A DNA stretch of 64,000 bases, taken from the NCBI GenBank assembly GCA_945901855.1, contig CAMDLT010000002.1, positions 1-64,000 on the forward strand. The letters run 5' to 3'. A program made the translations under genes and the position numbers. Origin of the DNA: Asaia bogorensis. GTDB taxonomy: Bacteria; Pseudomonadota; Alphaproteobacteria; CACIAM-22H2. The notes below the pieces were generated by a model. The model ran no database searches. It was not told where the DNA came from and worked only from the letters and a program-made list of their open reading frames with translations. This document shows, in pieces, positions 1 through 9,100 of this stretch (within the stretch, counting starts at the first letter, position 1; every line of letters begins with the position of its first letter).

Positions 1-2
1 TC

Positions 3-257
3 TTGACCGGTTCCTACATGGACTACGCGATGCCGCGCGCAAGCGACCTGCCGTTCTTCCAATCCGCGACGCACGACATGCCCGCGCGCACCAATATTTT
101 GGGCGCCAAAGGCTGCGGCGAAGCGGGCTGCGCTGGCGCCCTGCCCAGCGTGATGAACGCGCTTGTCGATGCGCTGAAACCCTACGGCATCGCCCATATC
201 GACATGCCGGCGACACCCCAGCGCGTGTGGCAGGCCATCCAATCTTCACTGGCTTGA
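3..257 (+). CDS. Xanthine dehydrogenase-family molybdopterin-binding subunit, C-terminal fragment
   Basis: Only the last 84 or so residues lie in the window; the gene begins upstream. The fragment contains the conserved run GAKGCGEAG, in which the glutamate corresponds to the active-site Glu of the large molybdenum subunit of xanthine/aldehyde/CO dehydrogenase-family hydroxylases. It is followed by the usual helical tail with the NALVDAL motif. These enzymes hydroxylate heterocycles or aldehydes using a molybdopterin cofactor together with FAD and 2Fe-2S subunits. The substrate cannot be told from the tail. The reading frame is open to the left edge and ends in TGA, 17 bp before the next gene, so the two are probably co-transcribed. 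Confidence 0.85.
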   Translation: MTGSYMDYAMPRASDLPFFQSATHDMPARTNILGAKGCGEAGCAGALPSVMNALVDALKPYGIAHIDMPATPQRVWQAIQSSLA

Positions 258-274
258 ACCAGGAGCGACATTCG

Positions 275-841
275 ATGGCCAAAACCTACAAAGTGCTCGC
301 GATCGCGGGCAGCCTGCGCGCGAAATCCTACAACCGCGCGCTGCTCGTGCAGGCGCAAAAGACGGCGCCCGCATCGCTGGCAATCGAGATTTTCGATCTC
401 GCGGGGCTGCCGATGTTCGACGAAGACGTCGAAGCCGCAGGCTATCCCGCCGCCGTTGCCAAGCTGCAAGCCGCCGTCGCGGCGGCCGATGCGCTGCTGA
501 TCGCGACGCCCGAGTACAATTACGGGACGTCGGGCGTGCTCAAAAACGCGGTCGATTGGATGTCGCGGCCGCCGGGCAAGGCCACTTGCGCTGGCAAACC
601 AACGGCGCTGATCGGGGCAGCCGCAGGCGGCGGCGGATCGATGCGCGCGCAAGCGAGCTTGCGCCCAGTTCTGGCAGCGATGGGCATGCTGCAACTGGTC
701 GGCGCCGATCTGATCGTTCCCGCCGCCTACAACGCGTTCGACGCCGAGGGCAACCTCGTCAACGAGGTGTCGCAAAAAGCCCTCGTCAAAACGCTCGACG
801 CGTTCGCGGCCTGGATCGAGCGGTTGGCCGCAAAAAGCTAG
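275..841 (+). CDS. NADPH-dependent FMN reductase (flavodoxin-like quinone/chromate reductase family)
   Basis: A 188-residue flavodoxin-fold protein. The N-terminal IAGSLRAKSYNRALL matches the FMN phosphate-binding loop, and ATPEYNYGTSGVLKNAVDW matches the second flavin-binding loop of the NADPH-dependent FMN reductase family, which reduces FMN, quinones, azo dyes or chromate. Length is typical of the family. The ATG at 275 is preferred over the upstream in-frame ATG at 227 because AGGAGC lies 9 bp ahead of it and the upstream codons belong to the previous gene. It may supply reduced flavin or detoxify quinones; nothing here fixes the physiological substrate. Confidence 0.85.
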   Translation: MAKTYKVLAIAGSLRAKSYNRALLVQAQKTAPASLAIEIFDLAGLPMFDEDVEAAGYPAAVAKLQAAVAAADALLIATPEYNYGTSGVLKNAVDWMSRPPGKATCAGKPTALIGAAAGGGGSMRAQASLRPVLAAMGMLQLVGADLIVPAAYNAFDAEGNLVNEVSQKALVKTLDAFAAWIERLAAKS

Positions 842-848
842 GGCCGAC

Positions 849-2192
849 TTATTTCTCGTGGAACGCCTGGTCGAGCGCGCGATAGACCGGGTTCAACAAA
901 TAGCGCAGCACGCTGCGTTCGTCGGTCTTGATGTCGGCCAGCACGGTCATGCCCGGCAATAGCAAGTTGCGCTGCGCATCGTCGCCGACATAGCCCCGTT
1001 CCAGCCCGACGGTCGCCTTGTAGTAGGGCCGCCCTTGCGCGTCCATCGAGGTCGTCGCCGACAGGCCCGTCAGCGTGCCCGCAATGTCGCCAAAGCGCGA
1101 GAAGTCGTACGCCGAAACCTTGACCGACACGCGTTGGCCCAAGCGGATCTGCCCGATATCGGCGGGCGACAGGCGCGCCTCGACGATCAGTTCGCGCCCG
1201 ATCGGCACGACTTCCATCAGCGTGCCGCCGGGCGGCAGCACGCCGCCTTCGGTGCGCACGCGCAGTTCCTTGACGACGCCGCGTACGGGCGAAAAAATCT
1301 GCGTCCGCGCCACGCGGTCGTCGAGCCGCACGCGCGCTTCCTCGACCTGGCGCAATTCGGCCGAAACGCTGCCAAGCTCGCGCATGGACTCGGCCGCAAG
1401 ACGGCTGTCGAGTTCCACCAGCCGCTGTTCGGCCTCGCCGATCGCCTCGCGCGCGCGCCCGATATTGACGATGACGGTCGACAATTCGCCCTGCACGCGG
1501 TTCATCTCGCGCTGCACATCGAGCAGCGTGATGCGCGAATTGAGCCCCTGCTCGGTCAGCTGGCGGCGCATGCCGAGCGCTTCGTTGGTGATTTCGATTT
1601 GGCGCTGCAACGTGCGCTGCTGGCCTGCCAGCGCTTCGAGGTCGGCGCGCCTGCCCGCGACCTGGCGTTCCAAGATGGCGCGCTGGCTCAAGCGGGCCCG
1701 TTCCTGCGTGCGCAGGATCGCCGCCTGGTCGTCGGACAGACCCTGCTCGCCCACCGACGCCAGCTGCGCGATGCGCCCTTCGGCGAAGGCGCGCAGGCGT
1801 TCGGCCTGCAAGCGCAAGCCCGCCTCGCGCGAGGCCAGCTGGTCGCGTTCGGCCATCGCCCCCGTGCGATCGATCTCGACCAGCAGCTGGCGCTCGTCGA
1901 CCACGTCGCCCTCGCGCACCATGATGCGCGATACGATGCCGCCCTCCAGATGCTGCACGGTCTGCACGCTGCCCGACGGCACGATCTCGCCCGCCCCTTG
2001 CGCGACCTGATCGACATTCGTCGTCGCCGCCCACGCGATGGCGCATCCAAACAGCGCCGCGACCAGCCAGACGCTTGCGCGCATGAGCCACGGCGCGCCG
2101 CCTTCCTCAAGATGGATCGCAAGCGTGAGATAGCGGATGCGCGAAGGGTCGGCGCGTGTCGCGGCAGCGGCAGCGGGAACGGGACGGCTCAT
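849..2192 (-). CDS. HlyD-family type I secretion periplasmic adaptor
   Basis: 447 residues. There is a short cytoplasmic N-terminus, one membrane segment near residues 36-55 (SVWLVAALFGCAIAWA), then a beta-barrel/lipoyl half-motif (VAQGAGEIVPSGSVQTVQHL), a long alpha-helical hairpin (roughly 110-300) rich in Glu/Arg/Ala, and a closing lipoyl and barrel region ending in the family's VLRYLLNPVYRALDQAF-type tail. This is the membrane-fusion protein that links an ABC exporter to an outer-membrane TolC-type channel. It starts with ATG overlapping the TGA of the upstream ABC gene (ATGA), so translation is coupled. GGAG sits upstream of the start. No TolC homologue is present in the window, so the outer-membrane partner must be elsewhere. 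Confidence 0.93.
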   Translation of the reverse strand: MSRPVPAAAAATRADPSRIRYLTLAIHLEEGGAPWLMRASVWLVAALFGCAIAWAATTNVDQVAQGAGEIVPSGSVQTVQHLEGGIVSRIMVREGDVVDERQLLVEIDRTGAMAERDQLASREAGLRLQAERLRAFAEGRIAQLASVGEQGLSDDQAAILRTQERARLSQRAILERQVAGRRADLEALAGQQRTLQRQIEITNEALGMRRQLTEQGLNSRITLLDVQREMNRVQGELSTVIVNIGRAREAIGEAEQRLVELDSRLAAESMRELGSVSAELRQVEEARVRLDDRVARTQIFSPVRGVVKELRVRTEGGVLPPGGTLMEVVPIGRELIVEARLSPADIGQIRLGQRVSVKVSAYDFSRFGDIAGTLTGLSATTSMDAQGRPYYKATVGLERGYVGDDAQRNLLLPGMTVLADIKTDERSVLRYLLNPVYRALDQAFHEK

Positions 2193-4366
2193 CGAAGGGC
2201 TCCGGAAGCGGAAGGGGTGGGGCTGCGCAGATTGACGATCCGGCCACCCTCGAAAGTCGCAATGCGCTCGCACAGCGCAAGATGGCTCGGCCGGTGCGTG
2301 ACCATGACGATCGTCTGGCGGCCTTTGCGCGCGCGCAGGGCTTCGATCAGCGCGCGGTCGCCGCGTTCGTCGAGCCATTGGCCCGGCTCGTCGAGCAGCA
2401 GGACCGCCGCCGGCCGCAGATAGATGCGCGCCAGCGACACGCGCTGCATGAGGCCAACTGGCAACTCCTGCAAAGTCTGGTCGCCCAGCGGCGTATCGAG
2501 CCCCTGGCGCAGCGCCACGATCTCGTCGAGGCAGTCTGCTTCGGCAAGCGCCGCCTGCAACTGGGCCGTGCTGGCCGTCGGCGCTGCCAGACGCAGATTC
2601 TGGGCGATCGTGCCGTAGAACAAATGCCGGTTTTGCGGCGCATAGGTCACGGCCAGACGCAGTTCAGCGGGCGTCATCTGGCGGATATCGAGCCCGTCGA
2701 GCAGCACCGTGCCGGCCTGCGGCTGATAGAGTCCGGCCATCACCTTGAGCGCCGAGGATTTGCCTGCCCCCGAATGGCCCGCAAGCCCGACCATCTCGCC
2801 CGGCCGCACGGCAAGGTCGACGCCCAGCAAGGCAGGTTCCGCTTCCGCGCGGTAGCGCAGCGACACGCGATTGAGCGCAATATGCCCGCGGAACACGCGC
2901 TGCACGACGGTCGGCGCGGCACGGTCGGTCAGTTCCGGGCGCAGGCGCAGCAACTGGTCGATATGCAGCAAGCTTTGGTTGATTTGCGACAGGCGCGAGA
3001 GCGCCGCAATGCCCGCCTGCAAGGGCGACAGCACCCGCCAAGTCAACGCCATTGCGGCCACCAGCGCTCCCACGCTCATGGCGCCGTCGATGATGCGCGT
3101 GGCGCCCCACACAAGCACGACGGCACCGGCCAGCATGGTGAGGCCCTGCGCCAGATTTTGCAGCGTCGCGTTGGCGGCCTGGATCTTGCGCCCCTCGCCC
3201 ACCGCCGCCGCCGACGCCGCGCGGTAGCGTTCGAGCCATACGTCGGGCGCGCCTACCTGCTTGATGGCGCGCAAATTCGAGACGATTTCGACCGCCAGCG
3301 CGTGGCGTTGGGCGCGTGCCTTGCCCGCCTCGGCTTGCGACACGCGCTGGGTTGCGGCGCCGAACCAAGCGAGCAGCACCAGAACCAGCCCGAGCACGAG
3401 CGGGACCCAGACCAGCGGACCGCCCAGCATGCCGATCGCGATCAGGAACACGAACAGAAACGGCAGATCGAGCGCCACGCCCGCGAGCGGGCCCGAGAAA
3501 AACTCGCGGATCGATTCGAATTCCTTGAGGCGCGCCAGCTGCGTGCCGACCGGCGCGAATTCGAGGAACTGCGTGGGCAACCGCAGCAAGTGGCGCAGTA
3601 CCGCAACCGAAATCAGCCGCTCGATGCGCGCCCCCAGATATGCGAGCAGGCGGCCGCGCAGCAACCGCAGCAGAAAATCGAACACAAAAACGACGCCGAC
3701 GCCGACCATCAAAGCAGCCAGCAGATCGCGCGACTGCGTGCCGACGACCTTGTCGAAGACCGCCATCGAAAACAGCGGGAACGCAAGCGCCAGAATGTCG
3801 GTGAACAGCGTGATCAGCGCCAACTGCCCGACGAGCGGACGGAAACGATGGAACAGCCGACCGACAAACGAACTTTGCGACGCGTTTTCGTCGCGGCTGC
3901 TCTCGATCGTTTCGATCAGATAAAGCGTGCCGTTCGGCACGTCGGACGCCAGCACGCGCGTTTCGTCGCCCGTCGCGCCCGAAAACACCTGCATGTGCGT
4001 GCCGTCGCGCGACAGCAGCACGCTTGGCACGCCGCGCGGTCCGATATGCAGGCACGGCAGCAGGCGCGGATCGAGCATGTCGGGCCGCTTTTTGTAGGGC
4101 TTGGTCGCAAACGACAGCTCCGCCAGCACGTTGCGCAGACCGTCGAGATCCAGATTGGCGGCAAAATGCGGCAGCGCTTCGACGATCACGCGCGGATCGC
4201 CGCGCCAACCGAGCGCGGTGAGCAGCGGCATCAGGCACGCCGTGAAGGGCGAAGCCGCTTCGAACGCCTCGATCCCGCCGCGACGCAGTTCGTCGGCCAA
4301 GGGTTCGGCGCGCACTACCTCGATGTCGGGGCGGTTCGGCGGGGGCAAGGCGACGGGCTCGGTCAT
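2189..4366 (-). CDS. Type I secretion ABC exporter half, catalytically competent subunit
   Basis: 725 residues. An N-terminal region of about 150 residues resembles the degenerate C39-peptidase-like domain seen in many RTX exporters; I see no catalytic Cys/His pair in it. Membrane segments follow at about 170-440 (for example ITLFTDILALAFPLFSMAVF and LPFLFVFLIAIGMLGG), then an ATPase domain. Walker A GHSGAGKS (near residue 530), Walker B AVLLLDEP and the H-loop VTHRPS are intact, but the signature is LPVGL in place of LSGGQ. The gene overlaps its neighbours by ATGA on both sides. The changed signature complements the defects in the partner half-transporter encoded at 4363-6021, which suggests an obligate heterodimer exporting the large repeat protein encoded at 6179-13189. 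Confidence 0.9.
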   Translation of the reverse strand: MTEPVALPPPNRPDIEVVRAEPLADELRRGGIEAFEAASPFTACLMPLLTALGWRGDPRVIVEALPHFAANLDLDGLRNVLAELSFATKPYKKRPDMLDPRLLPCLHIGPRGVPSVLLSRDGTHMQVFSGATGDETRVLASDVPNGTLYLIETIESSRDENASQSSFVGRLFHRFRPLVGQLALITLFTDILALAFPLFSMAVFDKVVGTQSRDLLAALMVGVGVVFVFDFLLRLLRGRLLAYLGARIERLISVAVLRHLLRLPTQFLEFAPVGTQLARLKEFESIREFFSGPLAGVALDLPFLFVFLIAIGMLGGPLVWVPLVLGLVLVLLAWFGAATQRVSQAEAGKARAQRHALAVEIVSNLRAIKQVGAPDVWLERYRAASAAAVGEGRKIQAANATLQNLAQGLTMLAGAVVLVWGATRIIDGAMSVGALVAAMALTWRVLSPLQAGIAALSRLSQINQSLLHIDQLLRLRPELTDRAAPTVVQRVFRGHIALNRVSLRYRAEAEPALLGVDLAVRPGEMVGLAGHSGAGKSSALKVMAGLYQPQAGTVLLDGLDIRQMTPAELRLAVTYAPQNRHLFYGTIAQNLRLAAPTASTAQLQAALAEADCLDEIVALRQGLDTPLGDQTLQELPVGLMQRVSLARIYLRPAAVLLLDEPGQWLDERGDRALIEALRARKGRQTIVMVTHRPSHLALCERIATFEGGRIVNLRSPTPSASGALR

Positions 4367-6021
4367 TCGCCCACCGGCGCGCGCTCGACGAACCGCCCGT
4401 CTTGCAGTTCGACCACACGATCGGCCAGACGCTGCACGGACGGCTGATAGCTGACCAGCACGATGGTGCAACTGCCTTTGTAGTCGCGCAGCATCTGCAG
4501 CAGCAGCTGGTTCGATTCGTGGTCGAGGCCGCTGTTGCTCTCGTCGAACAGCACGATACGCGGCTTGTCGGCCAAAGCGCGGATGATGGCGACGCGCTGG
4601 CGCACGCCGCCCGGCAGCGTTTCGGCGTCGCCGATTTCAGTCTCGTAGCCCTGCGGCTGGGCCGCGACAAATCGGTCGAGCCCCAGACGCGCCGAAAGAT
4701 CGAGGGCCGCATCGACGATGGGGCCGCGCCGGAACATGGTCAGATTGTCGATGATGCGCCCGCGAAAGACGACCCCCAGGCGCGGCAATAGGCCGATTTC
4801 CGCAGGCCCCGGCCGCGCGTCGCCAGCGCCAAGCGCCACGCCGTCGTACAAGATGGTGCCGGCATTGGGCCGCAACAGGCCCGCCAGCAGCGACAAGACG
4901 GTCGATCGGCCCGACCCGTTCGCCGCCACCAGCGCCACGCACTCGCCCGCAGCGATCGTCAGGTTTGCGTCCTTGAGCAGCGGCTTGCCGCCCTCGTAGC
5001 CGAACGAGACGCCGCGCATTTCGATGGCGCCCGCCGTGACGCGCAGCGAGTCGCCCGCCCGGCCCGCCGGTTCCAACGGCAACGCCGCCAGATCGGCCAG
5101 CCGCGAACGCGCCACGCGCACGCTTTGATAGCTCGTCCAAATGCCCATCGCGCGCATCAGCGGCTGCAGCGTGCGTCCGGCCAGCAGCGAGCAGCATGCC
5201 AATTGGCCGACCGTCATGTCGCCGTCCAGCACCCGCAAGGCGCCGAACCCCAGAACGGCGACCACCGCCAAATTGGAAAACAGCGTGCCCAGCGTCTGCG
5301 ACAGGCTCGACAGATCGGTGACGCGATGCGCGCCCGCCGCCGCGCGGTCCATCAGACGCTCGTAGCGCCGCATCATCTGGCGTTCCATGGTCAGTGCTTT
5401 GATGGTCGTGATACCCGTCAGCGTTTCGATCATGAAGCTCGTGCGCCGGTCGTCCGAACTTGTTCGCTCGGCAACCGCCCGGCGAAGCAGCGCGCCGACG
5501 AACAGCGCAACGATCGCAAATGCGACAAACACGCCCGCGACGACCCACACGACCGGCCCGCCCACGACCCAGATCAGCGCCGCAAACAGCAGCGCAAATG
5601 GCAGATCGACGAAGATCGTGGCGCCCTGGTTGGCATAAAAATCGCGCAGCCGGTCGACGGCCCCCAGCCGCTCGAGCTGCGTGCCGGCCGTATCGCGAAG
5701 GACCGCCCCGTAGCTGCCATGCAGCAGCCGCGCGATCGCCGCGCACCCGACCGCGTGCTCGAAGCGCGCACCTGCCCAGCCCGCCAGCGCATTGCGCGCC
5801 GCACGCATCAGCCCCTCGCCCAAAAATACCGCGACCAGCAGCAGTACCAGCAAGTTGAGCGTATCGCCGGCCGAATTGGGGATCACGCGATCGTAGATTT
5901 GAAGTGTGAATATCGGCAGCGCCACGCCGAACAGATTGAGCGCCAGCGACGCTGTCAGCAGTGTCGGGTGGAACGCCATCCGCAAACCGGCACCCAGCGG
6001 AATTCGATCAAATTGAGCCAT
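4363..6021 (-). CDS. Type I secretion ABC exporter half, degenerate subunit
   Basis: 552 residues, without the N-terminal C39-like region of its partner. Six membrane segments occupy about residues 20-300, followed by an ATPase domain. The Walker A loop reads ANGSGRST (near residue 368), so the lysine that contacts ATP phosphates is arginine. The H-loop reads VSYQPS, with Tyr replacing the conserved His. Walker B LFDES keeps Asp-Glu, and the signature LPGGV is closer to consensus than the partner's. In a heterodimer the Walker A/H-loop of this chain pairs with the partner's weak LPVGL signature, making one degenerate site, while the other site stays consensus-like. ATG at 6021 is preceded by AAAGG. 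It is the first gene of the leftward operon. Confidence 0.9.
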   Translation of the reverse strand: MAQFDRIPLGAGLRMAFHPTLLTASLALNLFGVALPIFTLQIYDRVIPNSAGDTLNLLVLLLVAVFLGEGLMRAARNALAGWAGARFEHAVGCAAIARLLHGSYGAVLRDTAGTQLERLGAVDRLRDFYANQGATIFVDLPFALLFAALIWVVGGPVVWVVAGVFVAFAIVALFVGALLRRAVAERTSSDDRRTSFMIETLTGITTIKALTMERQMMRRYERLMDRAAAGAHRVTDLSSLSQTLGTLFSNLAVVAVLGFGALRVLDGDMTVGQLACCSLLAGRTLQPLMRAMGIWTSYQSVRVARSRLADLAALPLEPAGRAGDSLRVTAGAIEMRGVSFGYEGGKPLLKDANLTIAAGECVALVAANGSGRSTVLSLLAGLLRPNAGTILYDGVALGAGDARPGPAEIGLLPRLGVVFRGRIIDNLTMFRRGPIVDAALDLSARLGLDRFVAAQPQGYETEIGDAETLPGGVRQRVAIIRALADKPRIVLFDESNSGLDHESNQLLLQMLRDYKGSCTIVLVSYQPSVQRLADRVVELQDGRFVERAPVGE

Positions 6022-6074
6022 ATGACCTTTCGCGTATCCTGTTGCGGACCGCGATGACTCGGGCCTTACCAACT

Positions 6075-6103
6075 ATAATAAATGATAATTCCACTGGACT
6101 CAA
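6075..6103 (-). promoter_or_regulatory. Putative promoter of the type I secretion operon
   Basis: Read on the minus strand, TTGAGT (6103-6098), a 17-bp spacer and TATTAT (6080-6075) resemble a sigma-70 promoter (4/6 and 5/6 matches). Transcription would start near 6068, giving a leader of about 47 nt before the ATG at 6021. The whole divergent gap 6022-6178 is strikingly AT-rich compared with its surroundings. No convincing rightward promoter was found in it for the repeat-protein gene. Confidence 0.5.
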
Positions 6104-6178
6104 ATCTAAAAAAAGACGATAATTTTAGACAATGGTAATAATAAAATAATTTCAACAACTTACAGAATGTAAGGCGCT

Positions 6179-9100
6179 ATGGCCCAGTCCAGTTCGGGGA
6201 TCCCACAGTCAGCGGTCATTGCCGACGAGGCGTTGGCAACCGTTGGTACGCCAGCAGGCGCGCCAGCCGCGAATGGCGCACCGACCCTGAGCCCCCCTGC
6301 CGCCACACCACCGCAAGCTGCGGGTGCCGCGACCGGTCTTGGCGGCGTGCATTACGGGACTTTGCGCGGCGACGAGCGCAGTTTCGCCCCCGAATTGCCG
6401 ACCACAGCGACGAATCTGGGCATCCCGCGCGAAATGCAAATTGCAACGGCAACGATCGCACCGGTCGCATCGATCGGCGAAGGCGAGGCCGCCGCATCGC
6501 AACTTGGTGTGGGCAACCAGCTTGCAACGCCGGGCGACACGCTGGCGCAAGCGACGCAATTGCGTGCCGCCGGGCGCGATACCGAAAACCCGACGGCACG
6601 GCCAGCGGCAGGCGATCCAGCCAATGCTGGCGTGGCGACGTCGGCCGACATTCAAGGTGCTCCAACCGCTGGCAATCCCAACGGCGGGGCCGAGGGTGGC
6701 CCCAATGTTGCGGCATCGCCGGACCGCACCTTGGCATCCGCCGATCCGACGCCGACGGCGCCACAACCCAACATCGCCCCGGCAATCCCAAACGTTCAAT
6801 CGCCTGCGGCGCAAGCTGCGGCACAGACGCCCCCTGCCGCGCAAACCCTTTACGCCCCCGCGCCCGCGGTTCCAGCCGAAACATCGCTCGACGGAATGAA
6901 CAGCGCGACCAGCGCGGCCGAAATCGCGCGCGACATCACCGCCGCGTCGCCGAGCCTGCAACTGGCCGATGCCAGCGGCAGCGAAGATTCGGCCGTCGCA
7001 CTCGACATCCGCGCCGTACTGGGCGACCAGGATGGCTCGGAAACGCTGGCGGTGACGATCTCGGGCGTGCCGACGGGCGCAGCGCTCAGTGCGGGCACCG
7101 ACAATGGCGACGGCAGCTGGTCGCTGACCCAATTCGATCTGGCAGGCCTGCGCTTCACGGCGCCCAACGATGCAGCCGGGCGGTACACGCTGACCGTGTC
7201 GGCGCACGCAACCGAAAGCGCGACGGGCGACATCGCCACGCGCGTCGGCAGTTTCCATGTCGATATCGGTGCGGTGCTCGACGCGCCCAGCGCGGTCGCG
7301 ATCGCCGTGCAAAGCGCGCGCGGCAACGATGCGGTGTTCGTCAACGGCGAAACTGGCACCGTAACCGTTTCCACGCGCTTTGCCGACAATGACGGCTCGC
7401 AAACGCACGGCGCCGAGATCGCGGTGCCGGACGGTTTGATCGTGACCGACGCGGCCGGGGGCACCTGGACGCCGGGCAGCAACGGTACCGGCGGATCGGT
7501 TGATTTGTCGGCGGCAATCGGTACGGACGGTCGGCTCGATGCGACGCTGCATGTGCGCGCAGCCGACACGATACCGGCCGACGCGAATATCAGCTTCGCC
7601 TTGAGCGCGCGCTCCGCCGAAGTCAGCACGAGCCCGACAACCGTTTCGGCGTCGGCGGCGGCCCAAGTTTCGACGGCGGCGCTTGGCGTGGATGGAACCG
7701 CTGGCGACAATCTGTTTGTCGATACCGTGCGTCGCGAAGCCTTCGACGGCGGCGCAGGCAGCGACACCGTCAGCTACGCGACGGCCGCCAATGCCGTCGA
7801 TGCGGATCTTGCGACTGGAACCGGCAATCGCGGCGACACATATTCGAATATCGAAAACCTGACGGGCGGATCCGGCGCGGACTCGCTCTCGGGCGATGCC
7901 AACGCCAACCGGCTTGAAGGCGGTGCAGGCGACGACACGCTTGCTGGCGGCGCAGGCAGCGACACGTTGATCGGCGGCAGCGGCAGCGATACGGCAAGCT
8001 TCGCCGATCAAACGTCGGGCATCTCGGCCAATCTTGCAACGGGCGCGACCAGCACCGGCGCAACACTCGCCGAAATCGAGAATCTGACGGGCGGCTCGGG
8101 CGCCGATACGCTGACAGGCAACACCAGCGCCAACCGCCTCGACGGCGGGGCTGGCAACGATACGCTCGTCGGCGGTGGCGGTGCGGACACGCTCGTCGGC
8201 GGTGCCGGCATCGACACGGCGAGCTTTGCCGATCAAACGTCGGGCGTTGCCGCGAACCTTACGACCGACACGGCATTTTCGGAAATCGAAAACCTCGTCG
8301 GCGGTACAGGTGCGGACACGCTCGCGGGCGATGCCAACGCCAACCGGCTTGAAGGCGGCGCAGGCAACGACACGCTCGTGGGCGGCGGCGGTGCCGACAC
8401 GCTGATTGGCGGATCCGGCACCGACACGGCAAGCTTCGCCGATCAAACGTCGGGCGTTGCCGCGAACCTTGCGACCGACACGGCATTTTCGGGAATCGAA
8501 AACCTGACGGGCGGATCCGGCGCGGACTCGCTCTCCGGCGACGGCAACGCCAACCTGCTCGATGGCGGTGCAGGCGACGACACGCTTGCTGGCGGCACGG
8601 GCAACGACACGTTGATCGGCGGCAGCGGCAGCGACACGGCGAGTTACGCGGCCTCGACGGCAGCCGTCACGGTCAATCTTGCGACCAATGCAGCCAGCGG
8701 CGGCGATGCTGCGGGCGACGTTTTGTCGGGTATCGAAAATGTAACGGGCGGCTCGGGCAACGACGCATTGACGGGCGATGCGAGTGCCAACCGCCTCGAA
8801 GGCGGGTCGGGCAACGACACGCTCGGCGGCGGATCGGGCGACGACATTTTGGTCGGCGGTGCGGGTGCGGACTCGCTGATCGGCGGAACCGGAATCGACA
8901 CGGCAAGTTATTCGAACGCGACGGCATCCGTGAACGTAAGCCTTGCCACCAACGCGGGCTCTGGCGGCGACGCGCAAGGCGACGTTTTGTCGGGCATCGA
9001 AAATATTACGGGCGGTTCGGCCGCCGACACCCTCGTGGGCGATGGCAATGCCAACGTTCTCGACGGCGGATCGGGCAACGACACGCTGACCGGCGGGGTC

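Noticed and set aside
2156-4447. 763-codon plus-strand open frame opposite the ABC exporter
   Set aside because: Arg/Gln/His-rich translation typical of an antisense frame; the minus-strand ABC motifs are unambiguous.
6590-6625. Possible LapG-type cleavage site (PAAG) in the N-terminus of the giant protein
   Set aside because: The N-terminal tract is so Ala/Pro-rich that short matches are expected by chance, and no lapG or lapD gene is present here.
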